Positions 23,906 to 32,399 are shown, numbered from the stretch's first letter. The stretch: DNA of 64,000 bases from an uncultured Bacteroidales bacterium (GCA_902787185.1 CADAFP010000005.1:1-64000); one strand, 5' to 3'. Numbers and translations: made by a program. Notes: generated by a model from the sequence alone, not told the origin.

Positions 23906-24826
23906 CTATAGGGCGAGGCGCAGCCCAAGGTGAGTAAATGCGTCCGTCGGCGAGCTGCTGCGACGCTTCGACACGCGACAGTACCAGGAGAGGTCGAACC
24001 AACTGCCACCACGGTTAATGCGACTAGAGCCCGATGAAGGACCTGTCGGATTGGTCTGTGCACCGCTACTGTAACTGTCACTCCAGTCCTGGCACCACTC
24101 CCACACGTTGCCACTCATGTCATAGAGGCCCAATTCGTTGGGGGCTTTGGTGGCTACAGTTTGCGTGCCATAGCCTGCATTACTGGTTGTTTGTGAGGGA
24201 ATGTTTGCCCAATTCCACCCTACATAACCAATGGTGTTGCTGCCAGCATACATGTAGCCCTGGCTCTCATTGCCACCACGGGCGGCAAATTCCCATTCAG
24301 CCTCGGTAGGCAAGCGAAACGTCTTTCCCGTCATCTGGTTCAACTCGGCAATGAACGTCTGGCAGTCGTTCCAGGAAACCATCTCCACAGGGCGTTGCAG
24401 GTTGGTTCCGTAATAGCCGCCATTGCACTTACTCGGGTTGTTGCCCATCACGGCTTGCCACAGCGCCTGAGTCACCTCGGTCTGACCGATGCAGTAACTC
24501 GACAGCGTCACCTCATGGGTGGGTTTTTCATCGATTTCAACATCGCTGCCTTGCTCGGCGGTCGCGCCCATGGTGAACGTGCCGCCCTCGACTGCCACCA
24601 TCGTGAACGTCACGCCGTTCACCGTAAAGGTCTCGGTCACGGGTTCTTCGGGATTCACAGGTTCATCGCCCCATGTTCCATACAACAAGTAATCGACCAA
24701 GCAGGTGACATCGCCGATGCCCACAATGCCGTCTTGGTCCACGTCACCTCGCTGATACTCCATGCCAGCAGTGAAGGAAGCCAGCATTAATAATAAAACC
24801 ATAAACAGTGCGCTAATTTTTTTCAT
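23906..24826 (-). CDS. Secreted FGE-fold (SUMF1-type) protein with N-terminal half dockerin
   Basis: A 306-aa paralogue of the protein at 2904, with the same layout: signal peptide (1-21, MVLLLMLASFTAGM nearly identical), one dockerin repeat (GDVDQDGIVGIGDVTCLVDYLL), an FGE-type domain from about 68 (GGTFTMGATAEQG, GQTEVTQALWQAVMGNNPS, RLPTEAEWEFAARGG, GLYDMSGNVWEWCQDW) and the C-terminal GGSWFDLSWYCRVSKRRSS. As in its partner, the two catalytic cysteines of true formylglycine-generating enzymes are not in place. The two genes lie 20 kb apart, so this is a dispersed pair. Role unknown. Confidence 0.87.
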   Translation of the reverse strand: MKKISALFMVLLLMLASFTAGMEYQRGDVDQDGIVGIGDVTCLVDYLLYGTWGDEPVNPEEPVTETFTVNGVTFTMVAVEGGTFTMGATAEQGSDVEIDEKPTHEVTLSSYCIGQTEVTQALWQAVMGNNPSKCNGGYYGTNLQRPVEMVSWNDCQTFIAELNQMTGKTFRLPTEAEWEFAARGGNESQGYMYAGSNTIGYVGWNWANIPSQTTSNAGYGTQTVATKAPNELGLYDMSGNVWEWCQDWSDSYSSGAQTNPTGPSSGSSRINRGGSWFDLSWYCRVSKRRSSSPTDAFTHLGLRLAL

Positions 24827-24867
24827 AGTTGCAATTTTTTAAATTTATAAGTAGATTAATGTTTCGG

Positions 24868-24898
24868 CAAAGATACAAAACTATTCTCGATTTGCAAA
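24868..24898 (-). promoter_or_regulatory. Promoter for the second FGE-fold gene
   Basis: On the minus strand TTTG (24895-24898), 19-bp spacer, TATCTTTG (24868-24875): a full consensus promoter about 40 bp upstream of the start codon. Confidence 0.75.
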
Positions 24899-24956
24899 GG
24901 GCAAAGGCAATAACTATTTTTTAGGTTTAGAATGATTGTGTTTTGGAAAAAAGCAG

Positions 24957-24964
24957 TACCTTTG
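24957..24964 (+). promoter_or_regulatory. Promoter -7 box for pta-ackA
   Basis: TACCTTTG, 55 bp before the pta ATG. It fits TAnnTTTG; the -33 region has only a weak TTG. Confidence 0.5.
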
Positions 24965-25019
24965 GGGCAATGAAAGCAAATACAAATCAGTTATCCTAAA
25001 ATACTTTTAAAAATCAAAC

Positions 25020-26030
25020 ATGGAACCTTTATTTGAGAAGCTGAAAAGCAACGCGATTGCCAAGAGGCAGCGCATCGTTCTTCCCGAGAGTACTGAACCC
25101 CGCACCATGACAGCTGCCGACCGCATCATTGCCGACGGCATCGCTGACGTGTATTTCATTGGCGACAAGGCCGAGATTCTTGCCAAAGCCGCTGAAATGG
25201 GTCTGAAAAACCTCGACAAGGCCACCGTCATCAATCCCAACGATGCCGAGGCTGTCGAGAAATATGCCCAGCTGTTCTATGAGTTGCGCAAGTCTAAGGG
25301 TGTGACCATCGAGGATGCCCGCAAGAAGATTCAAGACCCGCTCTACCTGGGTTGCCTGCTCATCAAGAACGGTGACGCCGACGGTCAGGTTGCCGGTGCG
25401 ATGAACACCACGGGTAATGTGCTGCGTGCCGCGTTCCAGGTGCTCAAGACCGCTCCCGGCATCAGCACAGTGAGCGGTGCCTTCCTGATGCTGTTGCCCG
25501 AGGGTTCCCCCTATGGCCACAATGGCGTGATGGTGTTTGCCGACTGCGCCGTGGTGCCCGACCCCGATGCCCAACAACTGGCTCAGATTGCCGTGAGTGC
25601 CGACCGTACCGCCCGTGCACTTGCCGAGATTGATGATCCCAAGATTGCCATGCTGAGCTTCTCGACCAAGGGCAGTGCCAAGCATGAGCGCGTTGACAAA
25701 GTGATTGAGGCCACCCGCCTGGCCAAGGAGATGAACCCTGCCTTGAAGATTGATGGCGAACTGCAGGCCGACGCCGCCATCGTGCCCAGTGTGGGCGCCA
25801 GCAAGGCTCCCGGCAGCGACATCGCCGGCCAGGCCAATGTGCTGGTATTCCCCGACCTGGGTGTGGGCAACATCGCTTATAAGCTCGTGCAGCGCATCGC
25901 TGGCGCCAAGGCTGTTGGTCCCGTGCTGCAAGGTCTGGCTGCTCCCGTCAACGACCTGTCGCGCGGCTGCAACGAGGATGACATCTACCGTACCGTGATC
26001 CTGACTTGCAACCAGGCGATTAATAGGTAA
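25020..26030 (+). CDS. pta: Phosphate acetyltransferase
   Basis: Converts acetyl-CoA and phosphate to acetyl phosphate and CoA, the first step of acetate formation. The 336-aa protein is the short form, made only of the catalytic PTA_PTB domain; typical stretches are RIVLPESTEPRTMTAADRI near the start, DGQVAGAMNTTGNVLRAAFQ, MLSFSTKGSAKHE and the C-terminal GPVLQGLAAPVNDLSRGC. It is followed by ackA 63 bp downstream and shares its promoter, so the two enzymes form the substrate-level phosphorylation route to acetate. Confidence 0.96.
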   Translation: MEPLFEKLKSNAIAKRQRIVLPESTEPRTMTAADRIIADGIADVYFIGDKAEILAKAAEMGLKNLDKATVINPNDAEAVEKYAQLFYELRKSKGVTIEDARKKIQDPLYLGCLLIKNGDADGQVAGAMNTTGNVLRAAFQVLKTAPGISTVSGAFLMLLPEGSPYGHNGVMVFADCAVVPDPDAQQLAQIAVSADRTARALAEIDDPKIAMLSFSTKGSAKHERVDKVIEATRLAKEMNPALKIDGELQADAAIVPSVGASKAPGSDIAGQANVLVFPDLGVGNIAYKLVQRIAGAKAVGPVLQGLAAPVNDLSRGCNEDDIYRTVILTCNQAINR

Positions 26031-26031
26031 T

Positions 26032-26082
26032 TGATTAGTGATTAGTGATTAGAGATTAGAGATTAGTGATTAGTGATATTAG
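26032..26082. repeat. Heptad array TGATTAG between pta and ackA
   Basis: Starting 2 bp after the pta stop: TGATTAG three times, AGATTAG twice, TGATTAG once and a slipped TGATATTAG. The units keep the TTAG core seen in the other arrays. It fills almost all of the pta-ackA gap. Confidence 0.88.
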
Positions 26083-26093
26083 ATAATAGATAT

Positions 26094-27308
26094 ATGAATA
26101 TTTTAGTTTTGAATTGCGGCAGTAGCTCTGCCAAGTATAAACTCATTGAGATTAAGGAGAACAAGACGCTCGCTGAGGGTGGTGTGGAGAAAATCGGTCT
26201 GCCCGACGGCTTCATCAAGCTCAAATTTGATGACGGCAGCAAGAAGAACATCGATCTGGGCCTCACCGACCACAAAGGTGCCATCAAGGCTATCCTGGAT
26301 GCCCTTGTTAACCCCGAGTATGGCTGCATTAAGGACCTGAAGGAAATTGACGCCGTGGGCCACCGCGTGGTGCATGGCGGCGAGAAATTCAGCCGCAGCG
26401 TCCTCATCACCGACGAGGTGAAGGACATGATTCGCGAGTGCTACGGTATCGCCCCGCTTCACAATCCCGTGAACATGGCAGGTATCGAGGCTATCGAGGC
26501 AGTGTTGCCCGGTGTGCCTCAGGTAGCAGTGTTTGACACCGCTTTCCACCAGACGATGCCCAAGAAGGCGTTCATGTATCCCCTGCCCATGGAGTATTAC
26601 ACCAACGACCATGTGCGCCGCTATGGCTTCCACGGCACGAGCCACCGCTTCATCGCAAAGCGCGTGTGTGACATGCTGGGCACTACCCCCGAGGGCAAGC
26701 GCATCATCTGCTGCCACATTGGTAACGGTGCCAGCATTAGTGCCATCAAGGACGGCAAGAGCATCGACACCACGATGGGCCTCACTCCCACCGAGGGTCT
26801 GATGATGGGCACCCGCTCGGGTGACGTCGATCCAGGCGCGCTGCTGTTCCTCATGGAGAAGTACAACCTGAGCCCCAAGGATATGCTCAACATCATCAAC
26901 AAGAAGAGTGGTGTGCTGGGCATCACGGGCGTGAGCAGTGATATGCGTGACGTGGTTGACGCTGCCGAGAAAGACAACAACGAGCGTGCTCAGTTGGCTC
27001 TGGACATGTATGAGCTGCGCATCCTGAAGACCATCGGTGCCTACGCTGCCGAGCTGAACGGTGTTGACATCATCGCCTTTACCGGCGGTGTTGGCGAGAA
27101 CCAGTACCAGACCCGTGAGCGCGTGTGCAACAATCTGTCCTATCTGGGCGTGAAGATTGACAAGGAAGTTAACGACAAACTGTGGCGCGGCAAGGAAGGC
27201 GAAATCAGCACCCCCGACAGCAAGGTTAAGGTGGTAGTAGTGCTCACCGACGAGGAGTACATGATTGCCCACGACACCGAGGCTATCATCGAGGGCCGCG
27301 AGCCTTGA
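26094..27308 (+). CDS. ackA: Acetate kinase
   Basis: Transfers phosphate from acetyl phosphate to ADP, yielding ATP and acetate. I start at ATG 26094 (MNILVLNCGSSS), the usual family N-terminus, rather than seven codons earlier inside the repeat array; this gives 404 aa. Signature stretches are VLNCGSSSAKY, VGHRVVHGGEKF, FDTAFHQTMP, YGFHGTSHRF, CHIGNGASISAI, GLTPTEGLMMGTRSGDVDPG and FTGGVGENQ. All active-site residues of the ASKHA fold seem intact. It is the second gene of the pta-ackA pair. Confidence 0.97.
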   Translation: MNILVLNCGSSSAKYKLIEIKENKTLAEGGVEKIGLPDGFIKLKFDDGSKKNIDLGLTDHKGAIKAILDALVNPEYGCIKDLKEIDAVGHRVVHGGEKFSRSVLITDEVKDMIRECYGIAPLHNPVNMAGIEAIEAVLPGVPQVAVFDTAFHQTMPKKAFMYPLPMEYYTNDHVRRYGFHGTSHRFIAKRVCDMLGTTPEGKRIICCHIGNGASISAIKDGKSIDTTMGLTPTEGLMMGTRSGDVDPGALLFLMEKYNLSPKDMLNIINKKSGVLGITGVSSDMRDVVDAAEKDNNERAQLALDMYELRILKTIGAYAAELNGVDIIAFTGGVGENQYQTRERVCNNLSYLGVKIDKEVNDKLWRGKEGEISTPDSKVKVVVVLTDEEYMIAHDTEAIIEGREP

Positions 27309-27319
27309 TGCAATCTAAG

Positions 27320-27355
27320 ACGGATTGAACGGACTTGACGGATATAACGGATTTA
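27320..27355. repeat. Nonamer array ACGGAnnnn after ackA
   Basis: Four 9-bp units, ACGGATTGA, ACGGACTTG, ACGGATATA, ACGGATTTA, start 11 bp after the ackA stop. The unit differs from the heptad family, but the position just after a stop codon is the same. Confidence 0.8.
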
Positions 27356-27379
27356 TAACTGTGGCCGTCGGGTATTTAT

Positions 27380-27413
27380 AAAAATAGAGGCGCGATGATG
27401 CGCCTCTATTTTT
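27380..27413. terminator. Bidirectional terminator between ackA and luxS
   Basis: AAAAATAGAGGCGC (27380-27393), loop GATGAT, GCGCCTCTATTTTT (27400-27413): a perfect 14-bp stem with A and T tracts on both sides, between converging genes. It can stop transcription in both directions. Confidence 0.92.
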
Positions 27414-27433
27414 ATTGTCACATTCTTTTTGGA

Positions 27434-27916
27434 TTAGGCGGGATAGACGAGGTTTTCTTCTTTGATGTCCTGCAGGACTTCAACGTAGTATTTGCGTGCC
27501 TCCCATTTTGCCATGGGAAGGTTGTTGAGCATATAATTGCCGCAATCGTGGGCATTGGCGCCCGGTATCTCGCCATCAAATTCGGTAATCCACTGGAAGA
27601 GTTCCTGCATCAGGGGCACGATGTCACGGCTGGTGAGGTCACCCTTGAGCAAGAGGTAATTACCGGTGCAGCAACCCATCGGTCCCCAATAAATGACCTT
27701 GTCGCCCCAGACGGGGTGATTGCGCAGATAGGTCGCCGCGAGATGCTCGATGGTGTGCAGGGCGCTCTGGCTCACCGCCGGCTCGCGGTTGGGCAACTTC
27801 ATGCGGATGTCAAAAGTGGTGATGACGTCGCCACTGCTCAAGTAATCCTTGCGGGAGACGTAGATGCCCCGCAACAGGCGGGTGTGGTCAATCTTGAAAC
27901 TGTCGATTTTCTCCAT
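27434..27916 (-). CDS. luxS: S-ribosylhomocysteine lyase
   Basis: Splits S-ribosylhomocysteine into homocysteine and the AI-2 precursor DPD. The 160-aa protein (from ATG 27916) holds the metal motif HTIEH with a third ligand cysteine in GCCTGNYLL, and the N-terminal FKIDHTRLLRGIYVSRKD. A GTG at 27928 that overlaps mtnN by 4 bp could also serve as start. It follows mtnN, which makes its substrate, so the pair carries out recycling of S-adenosylhomocysteine and AI-2 formation. Confidence 0.95.
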   Translation of the reverse strand: MEKIDSFKIDHTRLLRGIYVSRKDYLSSGDVITTFDIRMKLPNREPAVSQSALHTIEHLAATYLRNHPVWGDKVIYWGPMGCCTGNYLLLKGDLTSRDIVPLMQELFQWITEFDGEIPGANAHDCGNYMLNNLPMAKWEARKYYVEVLQDIKEENLVYPA

Positions 27917-27924
27917 TTCAGTTA

Positions 27925-28605
27925 TCACTTTAGATTGTTGATGATGTCCTTTACAATATTAAATGTCTCGCGTGGGGCCGCACTCCAGAAGTCGAGGTAC
28001 TGCTTCGTGTTGTCGTGGCTGGCACCGGGAGAGTCGCTGATGACACGCAAGGCCAGGAACGGCACCTTGTTCAGGTGACACACCTGGGCGATGGCACCCG
28101 ACTCCATGTCCACGGCCAACGCCTCGGGGAAGTTGCCCTTGATGCGCTGCACGTCTTCCATCGTGTCGATGAACTGGTCGCCCGAGCAGATGAGTCCGCA
28201 GTGCAAATCGTCACGGTGAGGCAAGAGGTCGAGGAGGCGTTTGGAGCCCTCAAAATACAGAGGAAGGCCCTGCACCTGTCCCAAATGACTCTCAGGGCCG
28301 CACCACACGTCATGATAAGCCACACGGTTACCGGCCACAATGTCCATCACCTTTACACACTGGTCGGCACCACCTGCAACGCCGCTGTTGATGACAAAAT
28401 CGGGCAAGAAATAATTGATGAGCGTCAGGGTGCCAATTGCGGCATTGACCTTGCCGATGCCACACTGCATGGCAATCACGTCATGTTTGCCCACCTTGCC
28501 ACGATAGAACTCGCAACCTCCCATACGGCTCTGTTCACTATCCCTGAGCAAGGGCAGAAGCAGCTCAAGTTCCTTGTGCATTGCCACAATGATTCCTATC
28601 TTCAT
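27925..28605 (-). CDS. mtnN: 5'-methylthioadenosine/S-adenosylhomocysteine nucleosidase
   Basis: Removes adenine from S-adenosylhomocysteine and methylthioadenosine. The 226-aa protein begins KIGIIVAMHKELELLLPLL and has the family stretches MQCGIGKVNAAIGTLTLI, NSGVAGGAD, CSGDQFI, AVDMESGAIAQVCHLNKVPFLALRVISDSPG with the catalytic Glu/Asp pair. It lies directly upstream of luxS in one unit; the product S-ribosylhomocysteine is the LuxS substrate. A divergent gene starts 70 bp away. Confidence 0.95.
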   Translation of the reverse strand: MKIGIIVAMHKELELLLPLLRDSEQSRMGGCEFYRGKVGKHDVIAMQCGIGKVNAAIGTLTLINYFLPDFVINSGVAGGADQCVKVMDIVAGNRVAYHDVWCGPESHLGQVQGLPLYFEGSKRLLDLLPHRDDLHCGLICSGDQFIDTMEDVQRIKGNFPEALAVDMESGAIAQVCHLNKVPFLALRVISDSPGASHDNTKQYLDFWSAAPRETFNIVKDIINNLK

Positions 28606-28633
28606 ATCTAATAACTGTTTTAAATTTAAGCCA

Positions 28634-28641
28634 CAAAATTA
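28634..28641 (-). promoter_or_regulatory. Promoter -7 box for mtnN-luxS
   Basis: TAATTTTG on the minus strand, 29 bp upstream of the mtnN ATG; fits the consensus. Confidence 0.55.
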
Positions 28642-28663
28642 GTACATTTTTCTTGATTATTGT

Positions 28664-28671
28664 TATTTTTG
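28664..28671 (+). promoter_or_regulatory. Promoter -7 box for DUF1893 gene, nearly leaderless
   Basis: TATTTTTG ends only 4 bp before the ATG at 28676. With the usual distance from this box to the transcription start the mRNA would have almost no leader. Confidence 0.5.
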
Positions 28672-28675
28672 CCGC

Positions 28676-29095
28676 ATGAAACAGTTGATTGACATCCTAC
28701 ATAACGAGGAACTGACCCTGGTGGTGAGAAGTGCCGACGGTGAACTGCACCGTTTCACACAGCGGGGTGTGAAAGACCTGTTGGCCCTGGTCACCGAGCG
28801 GCCCGAGATGTTGCATGATGCAATTATCGCCGACAAGGCCGTGGGCAAGGCGGCGGCCGCCTGCATGGCCGTGGGCGGTGTGAAACAGGTGCATGCCGAC
28901 GTGATGAGCGAGCCTGCATTGGAGCTGTTGGAAAAGCACAATGTGACGGCAAGCTACAGCAAGCTGGTAGATCACATCATCAACCGGACCGGCACTGACT
29001 GGTGCCCAATGGAGAAGCTGAGCCGCGACGAGAACAATCCCGTCGTCATCATCGAGAAAATCAAGGCGTTTTTCCTATCAAAAAGCACAAATTGA
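28676..29095 (+). CDS. DUF1893-domain protein
   Basis: A 139-aa protein whose first about 105 residues match the DUF1893 family: SADGELHRFTQRGVKDLL, IADKAVGKAAAACMAVGGVKQVHADVMSEPALELLEKHNV, and DWCPMEKLSRD. The fold is related to cytidine deaminases but the function is not known. It is divergent from mtnN and converges on the SIMPL gene. Confidence 0.85.
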   Translation: MKQLIDILHNEELTLVVRSADGELHRFTQRGVKDLLALVTERPEMLHDAIIADKAVGKAAAACMAVGGVKQVHADVMSEPALELLEKHNVTASYSKLVDHIINRTGTDWCPMEKLSRDENNPVVIIEKIKAFFLSKSTN

Positions 29096-29119
29096 TCATC
29101 ACATACAACTAAAAAATAT

Positions 29120-29160
29120 TGAGGGGTTTCTGACTTCACGTGAAGCGCAGAAACCCCTCA
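29120..29160. terminator. Bidirectional terminator
   Basis: TGAGGGGTTTCTG (29120-29132) pairs perfectly with CAGAAACCCCTCA (29148-29160), with a possible inner TCACGTGA. It lies between the converging DUF1893 and SIMPL genes. Confidence 0.8.
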
Positions 29161-29205
29161 GAATAATCGGTTGCTAATTCGTCTTTTAAATAGATGATGA
29201 TGAGG

Positions 29206-29910
29206 TTAGTTCTTGAGTGAATAGGTCACGGTGGTGACAACGCGCACCTTCTTGATCCACGGGGTGTACTCATCGCGGTTCTCGATGGAGAACTGGCCCT
29301 GATCGGCGTTGACAATCTTATTGAGCTTGCTGTGGGAATTCTTGGCAAACTGCTCGGCTGTCAACTGTGCATTCTCGATGGCTTCCTGCATCATTTTGGG
29401 CTTCATCTCCTTGAAAGCGACAAACTCATAATGAATCTGGTTCTCGTAGCTGTCGCTTGTGATGGCCACACCCTCTTTCAGCAGATCGCCCTGCTTGGCA
29501 ATCAGTTTGCGCACCATATCCACATTCTTGCTCGTTACAGTAAGCACCGAAGTCACGATGTAGCGATAGGCCCTGTTGCCCGAGTCATATTCCCGAGCCG
29601 TCAAGTCAACGACCTGAGGAGCATTGAGGCTGATTTCGTCCTCCTTGACGCCGCCCTTAACTAAGAAAGCCTTGATTTTGGCTTGGGTAGCACCGATGCG
29701 GTCATACAGCCCCGGCAAATCGTTACCCACCTCTTTGGAGACGATGGGCCACGTCACCTTGTCGGCCTGCACCTCCTGCTCGGCGAGACCTTTGACACTG
29801 ACCTTACGGTCCTTGCTTGCGAAGTCATCAATACCAGCCTTGATGAACCAGCCCAGGCAAAATACACTCAGTGCAATGAGGGCTGACGAAATAATCATTT
29901 TCTCTTTCAT
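29206..29910 (-). CDS. SIMPL-domain protein
   Basis: A 234-aa protein with an N-terminal hydrophobic anchor or uncleaved signal (about 7-27) followed by a SIMPL (YggE-like, DUF541) domain: [62 protein letters not shown] split over its parts, and the C-terminal repeat of small beta strands. Such proteins are exported or membrane-anchored and have been tied to oxidative stress tolerance, but no reaction is known. It is a single gene. Confidence 0.88.
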   Translation of the reverse strand: MKEKMIISSALIALSVFCLGWFIKAGIDDFASKDRKVSVKGLAEQEVQADKVTWPIVSKEVGNDLPGLYDRIGATQAKIKAFLVKGGVKEDEISLNAPQVVDLTAREYDSGNRAYRYIVTSVLTVTSKNVDMVRKLIAKQGDLLKEGVAITSDSYENQIHYEFVAFKEMKPKMMQEAIENAQLTAEQFAKNSHSKLNKIVNADQGQFSIENRDEYTPWIKKVRVVTTVTYSLKN

Positions 29911-30050
29911 AATGGTGTCAAATGTTTAAATATAAACCTTAATCGCATCATTAACTACAAAAACCGCGCCATATTGTGTAAAACCAACAAAAAAAATTCA
30001 CTGAACACAAAAAATATTCAATACTTTCTGATTGAATAACTAGCATTTAC

Positions 30051-30081
30051 TTGCACATATCAATGAAAACAAGTATTTTTG
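30051..30081 (+). promoter_or_regulatory. Promoter of the candidate structured RNA
   Basis: TTG (30051-30053), 20-bp spacer, TATTTTTG (30074-30081). The next gene starts nearly 380 bp later, so the promoter serves a non-coding transcript or a very long leader. Confidence 0.65.
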
Positions 30082-30084
30082 CAG

Positions 30085-30316
30085 ATGATTAGATACAATT
30101 GATGTCTCTAATCAAGACATTGTGGTATATAGAAGCGACATGCTCCATTCTCGTCAGTTGAGAACATAGGAAATTTTCAATTCAAGCACAAGAGAAGGTG
30201 GCAAGGCTGCTTCCACGCTATCGGCGTGGACTGCATTAATTGTACCCTTTTTAGTGCTTTGGTTTTCCTATGACCATCAACTGACAAAGCGAGGCATTAG
30301 CAGTCCCGCCTTTTTT
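30085..30316 (+). ncRNA. Candidate structured non-coding RNA (6S-like shape)
   Basis: Downstream of a good promoter the plus strand folds into a small hairpin (ATGTC/GACAT, 30102-30120) and one long interrupted rod: GTCAGTTGA 30153-30161 with 30277-30285; CATAGGAAA 30165-30173 with 30264-30272; AAGCAC 30184-30189 with 30254-30259; AAGG 30195-30198 with 30246-30249; CCACGC 30213-30218 with 30224-30229. A GC-rich stretch and TTTTTT follow at 30308-30316. A rod with central bulges is the shape of 6S RNA, but I have no sequence match. It could also be a long 5' leader of the gene at 30459. Confidence 0.55.
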
Positions 30317-30458
30317 GCGTCTATACCTATGTTGCTCCCATTACCATACGAAAAAACATGACCTCTGCCTCAAAATGACCGACACTGTGTCTTTTTTTGC
30401 ATCAAGAAAGAAATATCTGATTTATTAACATTCAATAATCTACAAAACGAATAAGAAG
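30317..30458. other. Non-coding stretch before the 30459 gene
   Basis: No gene, clear promoter or hairpin was recognised here. The lack of a TAnnTTTG box suggests that transcription of the 30459 gene may come from the promoter at 30051-30081 by read-through, or from a promoter I could not see. Confidence 0.4.
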
Positions 30459-32399
30459 ATGAAAAATTTTTGTTTTAAGTTTTTTGCACTGATGTGCTTA
30501 ATGTGTGTGTTGGAAGCAGGCGCATACGACTTTGAGGTAGATGGTATCTACTACAATTACAACGGAAATGAAGCAACTGTGAAAAGTAATGGCGATAATT
30601 GTTATAGTGGTGACATTGTTATACCTGAAACAGTAACTTATAATGGCGTGACATATCCAGTAACAACTTTGGGCGAATGGGCTTTTGCTCATAGTATTGG
30701 TTTGACCAGTGTCGTTATTCCAAACAGTATTAAACGTACAGAACAAGGTGTCTTTTATGACTGTTGGCGACTGCAATCTGTGATAATCGGTGAATCAGTC
30801 GAGAACCTAGCAGGTACCATGTTTCGTGATTGTGATAACTTAACTGAAATTGTTATTCCCAACTCAGTTACAGAAATCGAAGGCAGTGCATTCAGCTCCT
30901 GTGACAACTTGAGAAATGTGATTATCGGTAGTGGTGTCAACGAAATCTATCCAATGGCATTTTGGAATTGTGACTTAAATACAATTACTTGTTTGGCGAC
31001 CACTCCACCAGAAATTGGTGCTGAAAGTGCATTTAATAGTGCATGGAACGCTACACTACACGTCCCTCATAGTGCTATTGAAGCTTATAGAAATGATCCC
31101 ATGTGGAGAAAATTCAAAAACATCACCAGCATCTATGACTTTGAGGTAGATGGTATCTGCTATAAGGACATGGGTAATGGAACCGTTGTGGTATCTCATA
31201 AGGATAGTTATTATAACACTTATTACGGTTCTGTTATTATTCCAGATACCGTTACTTACAACGGAATATCTTACAGTGTTACAGGAATTGGAGACAACGC
31301 ATTTATCAATTGCAAGAATCTCAATAGTTTAACTATTCCTGTAACTATATCCTCTATAGGGGAAGGAGCATTTAACGGGTGCTCAATTCAATCGTTATTT
31401 ATTGTAGGAAATGGAGATTGGATGGCAGGAGGGTTGAATCTCAATGTAGATGAATTATATATAGATAGCGGCGTTACTTCAATTATTGGGATGAAGGTGA
31501 GTGCATCTGTCATCTATAGTTATGCTACTGCACCACCAACTTGCGATGAAAATACTTTTTTGAATTACGATGGCGAACTTCATGTTCCACCCACTTCTCT
31601 TGTAGCCTATTTTACGGCACCATATTGGAGTAATTTCATCAACATAATTGGCGATGCGGAGTACATTGCAACAGAATCAATCGAATTAAGCCATTCAAGC
31701 CTATTGCTTGAGGTGGGTGAGCAATTAAAATTGATGGCTCAAGTATCGCCCGAAAACGCAACATACCAAAACCTTACTTGGGTCTCTTCAAATGAGAACG
31801 TGGCTACCGTTCAAGAAGGAACGATTTCGGCTGTATCAATTGGCGAATGTGACATCATCGTTTCTAGTCAAACAGTTTGGGCAACCTGTCATGTTAGAGT
31901 AGTCGGTGAAAAAGTCATCATCTCATTGGATCAACATGAAGCAACGGTCTTACCCAACCATTTGATTGTTTTGAATCCCATCATTACTCCAGCAAATGCA
32001 AATGTTGTTGTTGCATCCAGCGACCCTACTGTGGCTGTAGCCCGAATGGCTAACAATAAGGTTCAGGTTGTAGGCATCAAAGAGGGGAAAACAACCATTA
32101 CTGTTAATTCAGCCGATGGTTATGCCCTACCCGATTCATGCGTAGTTACAGTATATACCGAGAGAGGAGATGTAAACTGTGACGGTTTCATCAACATTGC
32201 AGATGTAACGATGCTCATTGATTTTGTTTTGACTAATGATGTCAGTGAAATTAAAGAAAGTAATGCTGATGTTGATAATAACAATAGAATAGGTATAAGT
32301 GATGTCACCTCACTCATTGATTTATTACTGGAAACACCTACTTCAATAAGATATGAAGCCGTTGAATTTGATGGTATCACATATAAAATATCGTATTAA
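30459..32399 (+). CDS. Secreted LRR_5/Big_2 protein with C-terminal dockerin
   Basis: A 646-aa exported protein: signal peptide 1-22, two blocks of BspA-type leucine-rich repeats (about 23-225 and 226-400; each starts YDFEVDGIxY), two Big_2 Ig-like domains (about 402-482 and 486-566), and a two-repeat dockerin (568-625: GDVNCDGFINIADVTMLIDFVL, DVDNNNRIGISDVTSLIDLLL). It corresponds to the C-terminal half of the 1103-aa protein at 8278, so the two are paralogues of different length. BspA-type repeats are known from surface adhesins; partner and ligand here are unknown. The short tail after the dockerin is VEFDGITYKISY. Confidence 0.87.
   Translation: MKNFCFKFFALMCLMCVLEAGAYDFEVDGIYYNYNGNEATVKSNGDNCYSGDIVIPETVTYNGVTYPVTTLGEWAFAHSIGLTSVVIPNSIKRTEQGVFYDCWRLQSVIIGESVENLAGTMFRDCDNLTEIVIPNSVTEIEGSAFSSCDNLRNVIIGSGVNEIYPMAFWNCDLNTITCLATTPPEIGAESAFNSAWNATLHVPHSAIEAYRNDPMWRKFKNITSIYDFEVDGICYKDMGNGTVVVSHKDSYYNTYYGSVIIPDTVTYNGISYSVTGIGDNAFINCKNLNSLTIPVTISSIGEGAFNGCSIQSLFIVGNGDWMAGGLNLNVDELYIDSGVTSIIGMKVSASVIYSYATAPPTCDENTFLNYDGELHVPPTSLVAYFTAPYWSNFINIIGDAEYIATESIELSHSSLLLEVGEQLKLMAQVSPENATYQNLTWVSSNENVATVQEGTISAVSIGECDIIVSSQTVWATCHVRVVGEKVIISLDQHEATVLPNHLIVLNPIITPANANVVVASSDPTVAVARMANNKVQVVGIKEGKTTITVNSADGYALPDSCVVTVYTERGDVNCDGFINIADVTMLIDFVLTNDVSEIKESNADVDNNNRIGISDVTSLIDLLLETPTSIRYEAVEFDGITYKISY

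Noticed and set aside
30201..30235. Minus-strand GGAAGCAGCC, as in the apical part of signal recognition particle RNA
   Set aside because: A 10-base match only; the GNRA tetraloop is replaced by a longer hairpin and the promoter is on the other strand.
30085..30316. tmRNA or RNase P RNA
   Set aside because: No tRNA-like end or CCA for tmRNA, and none of the conserved RNase P core sequences.
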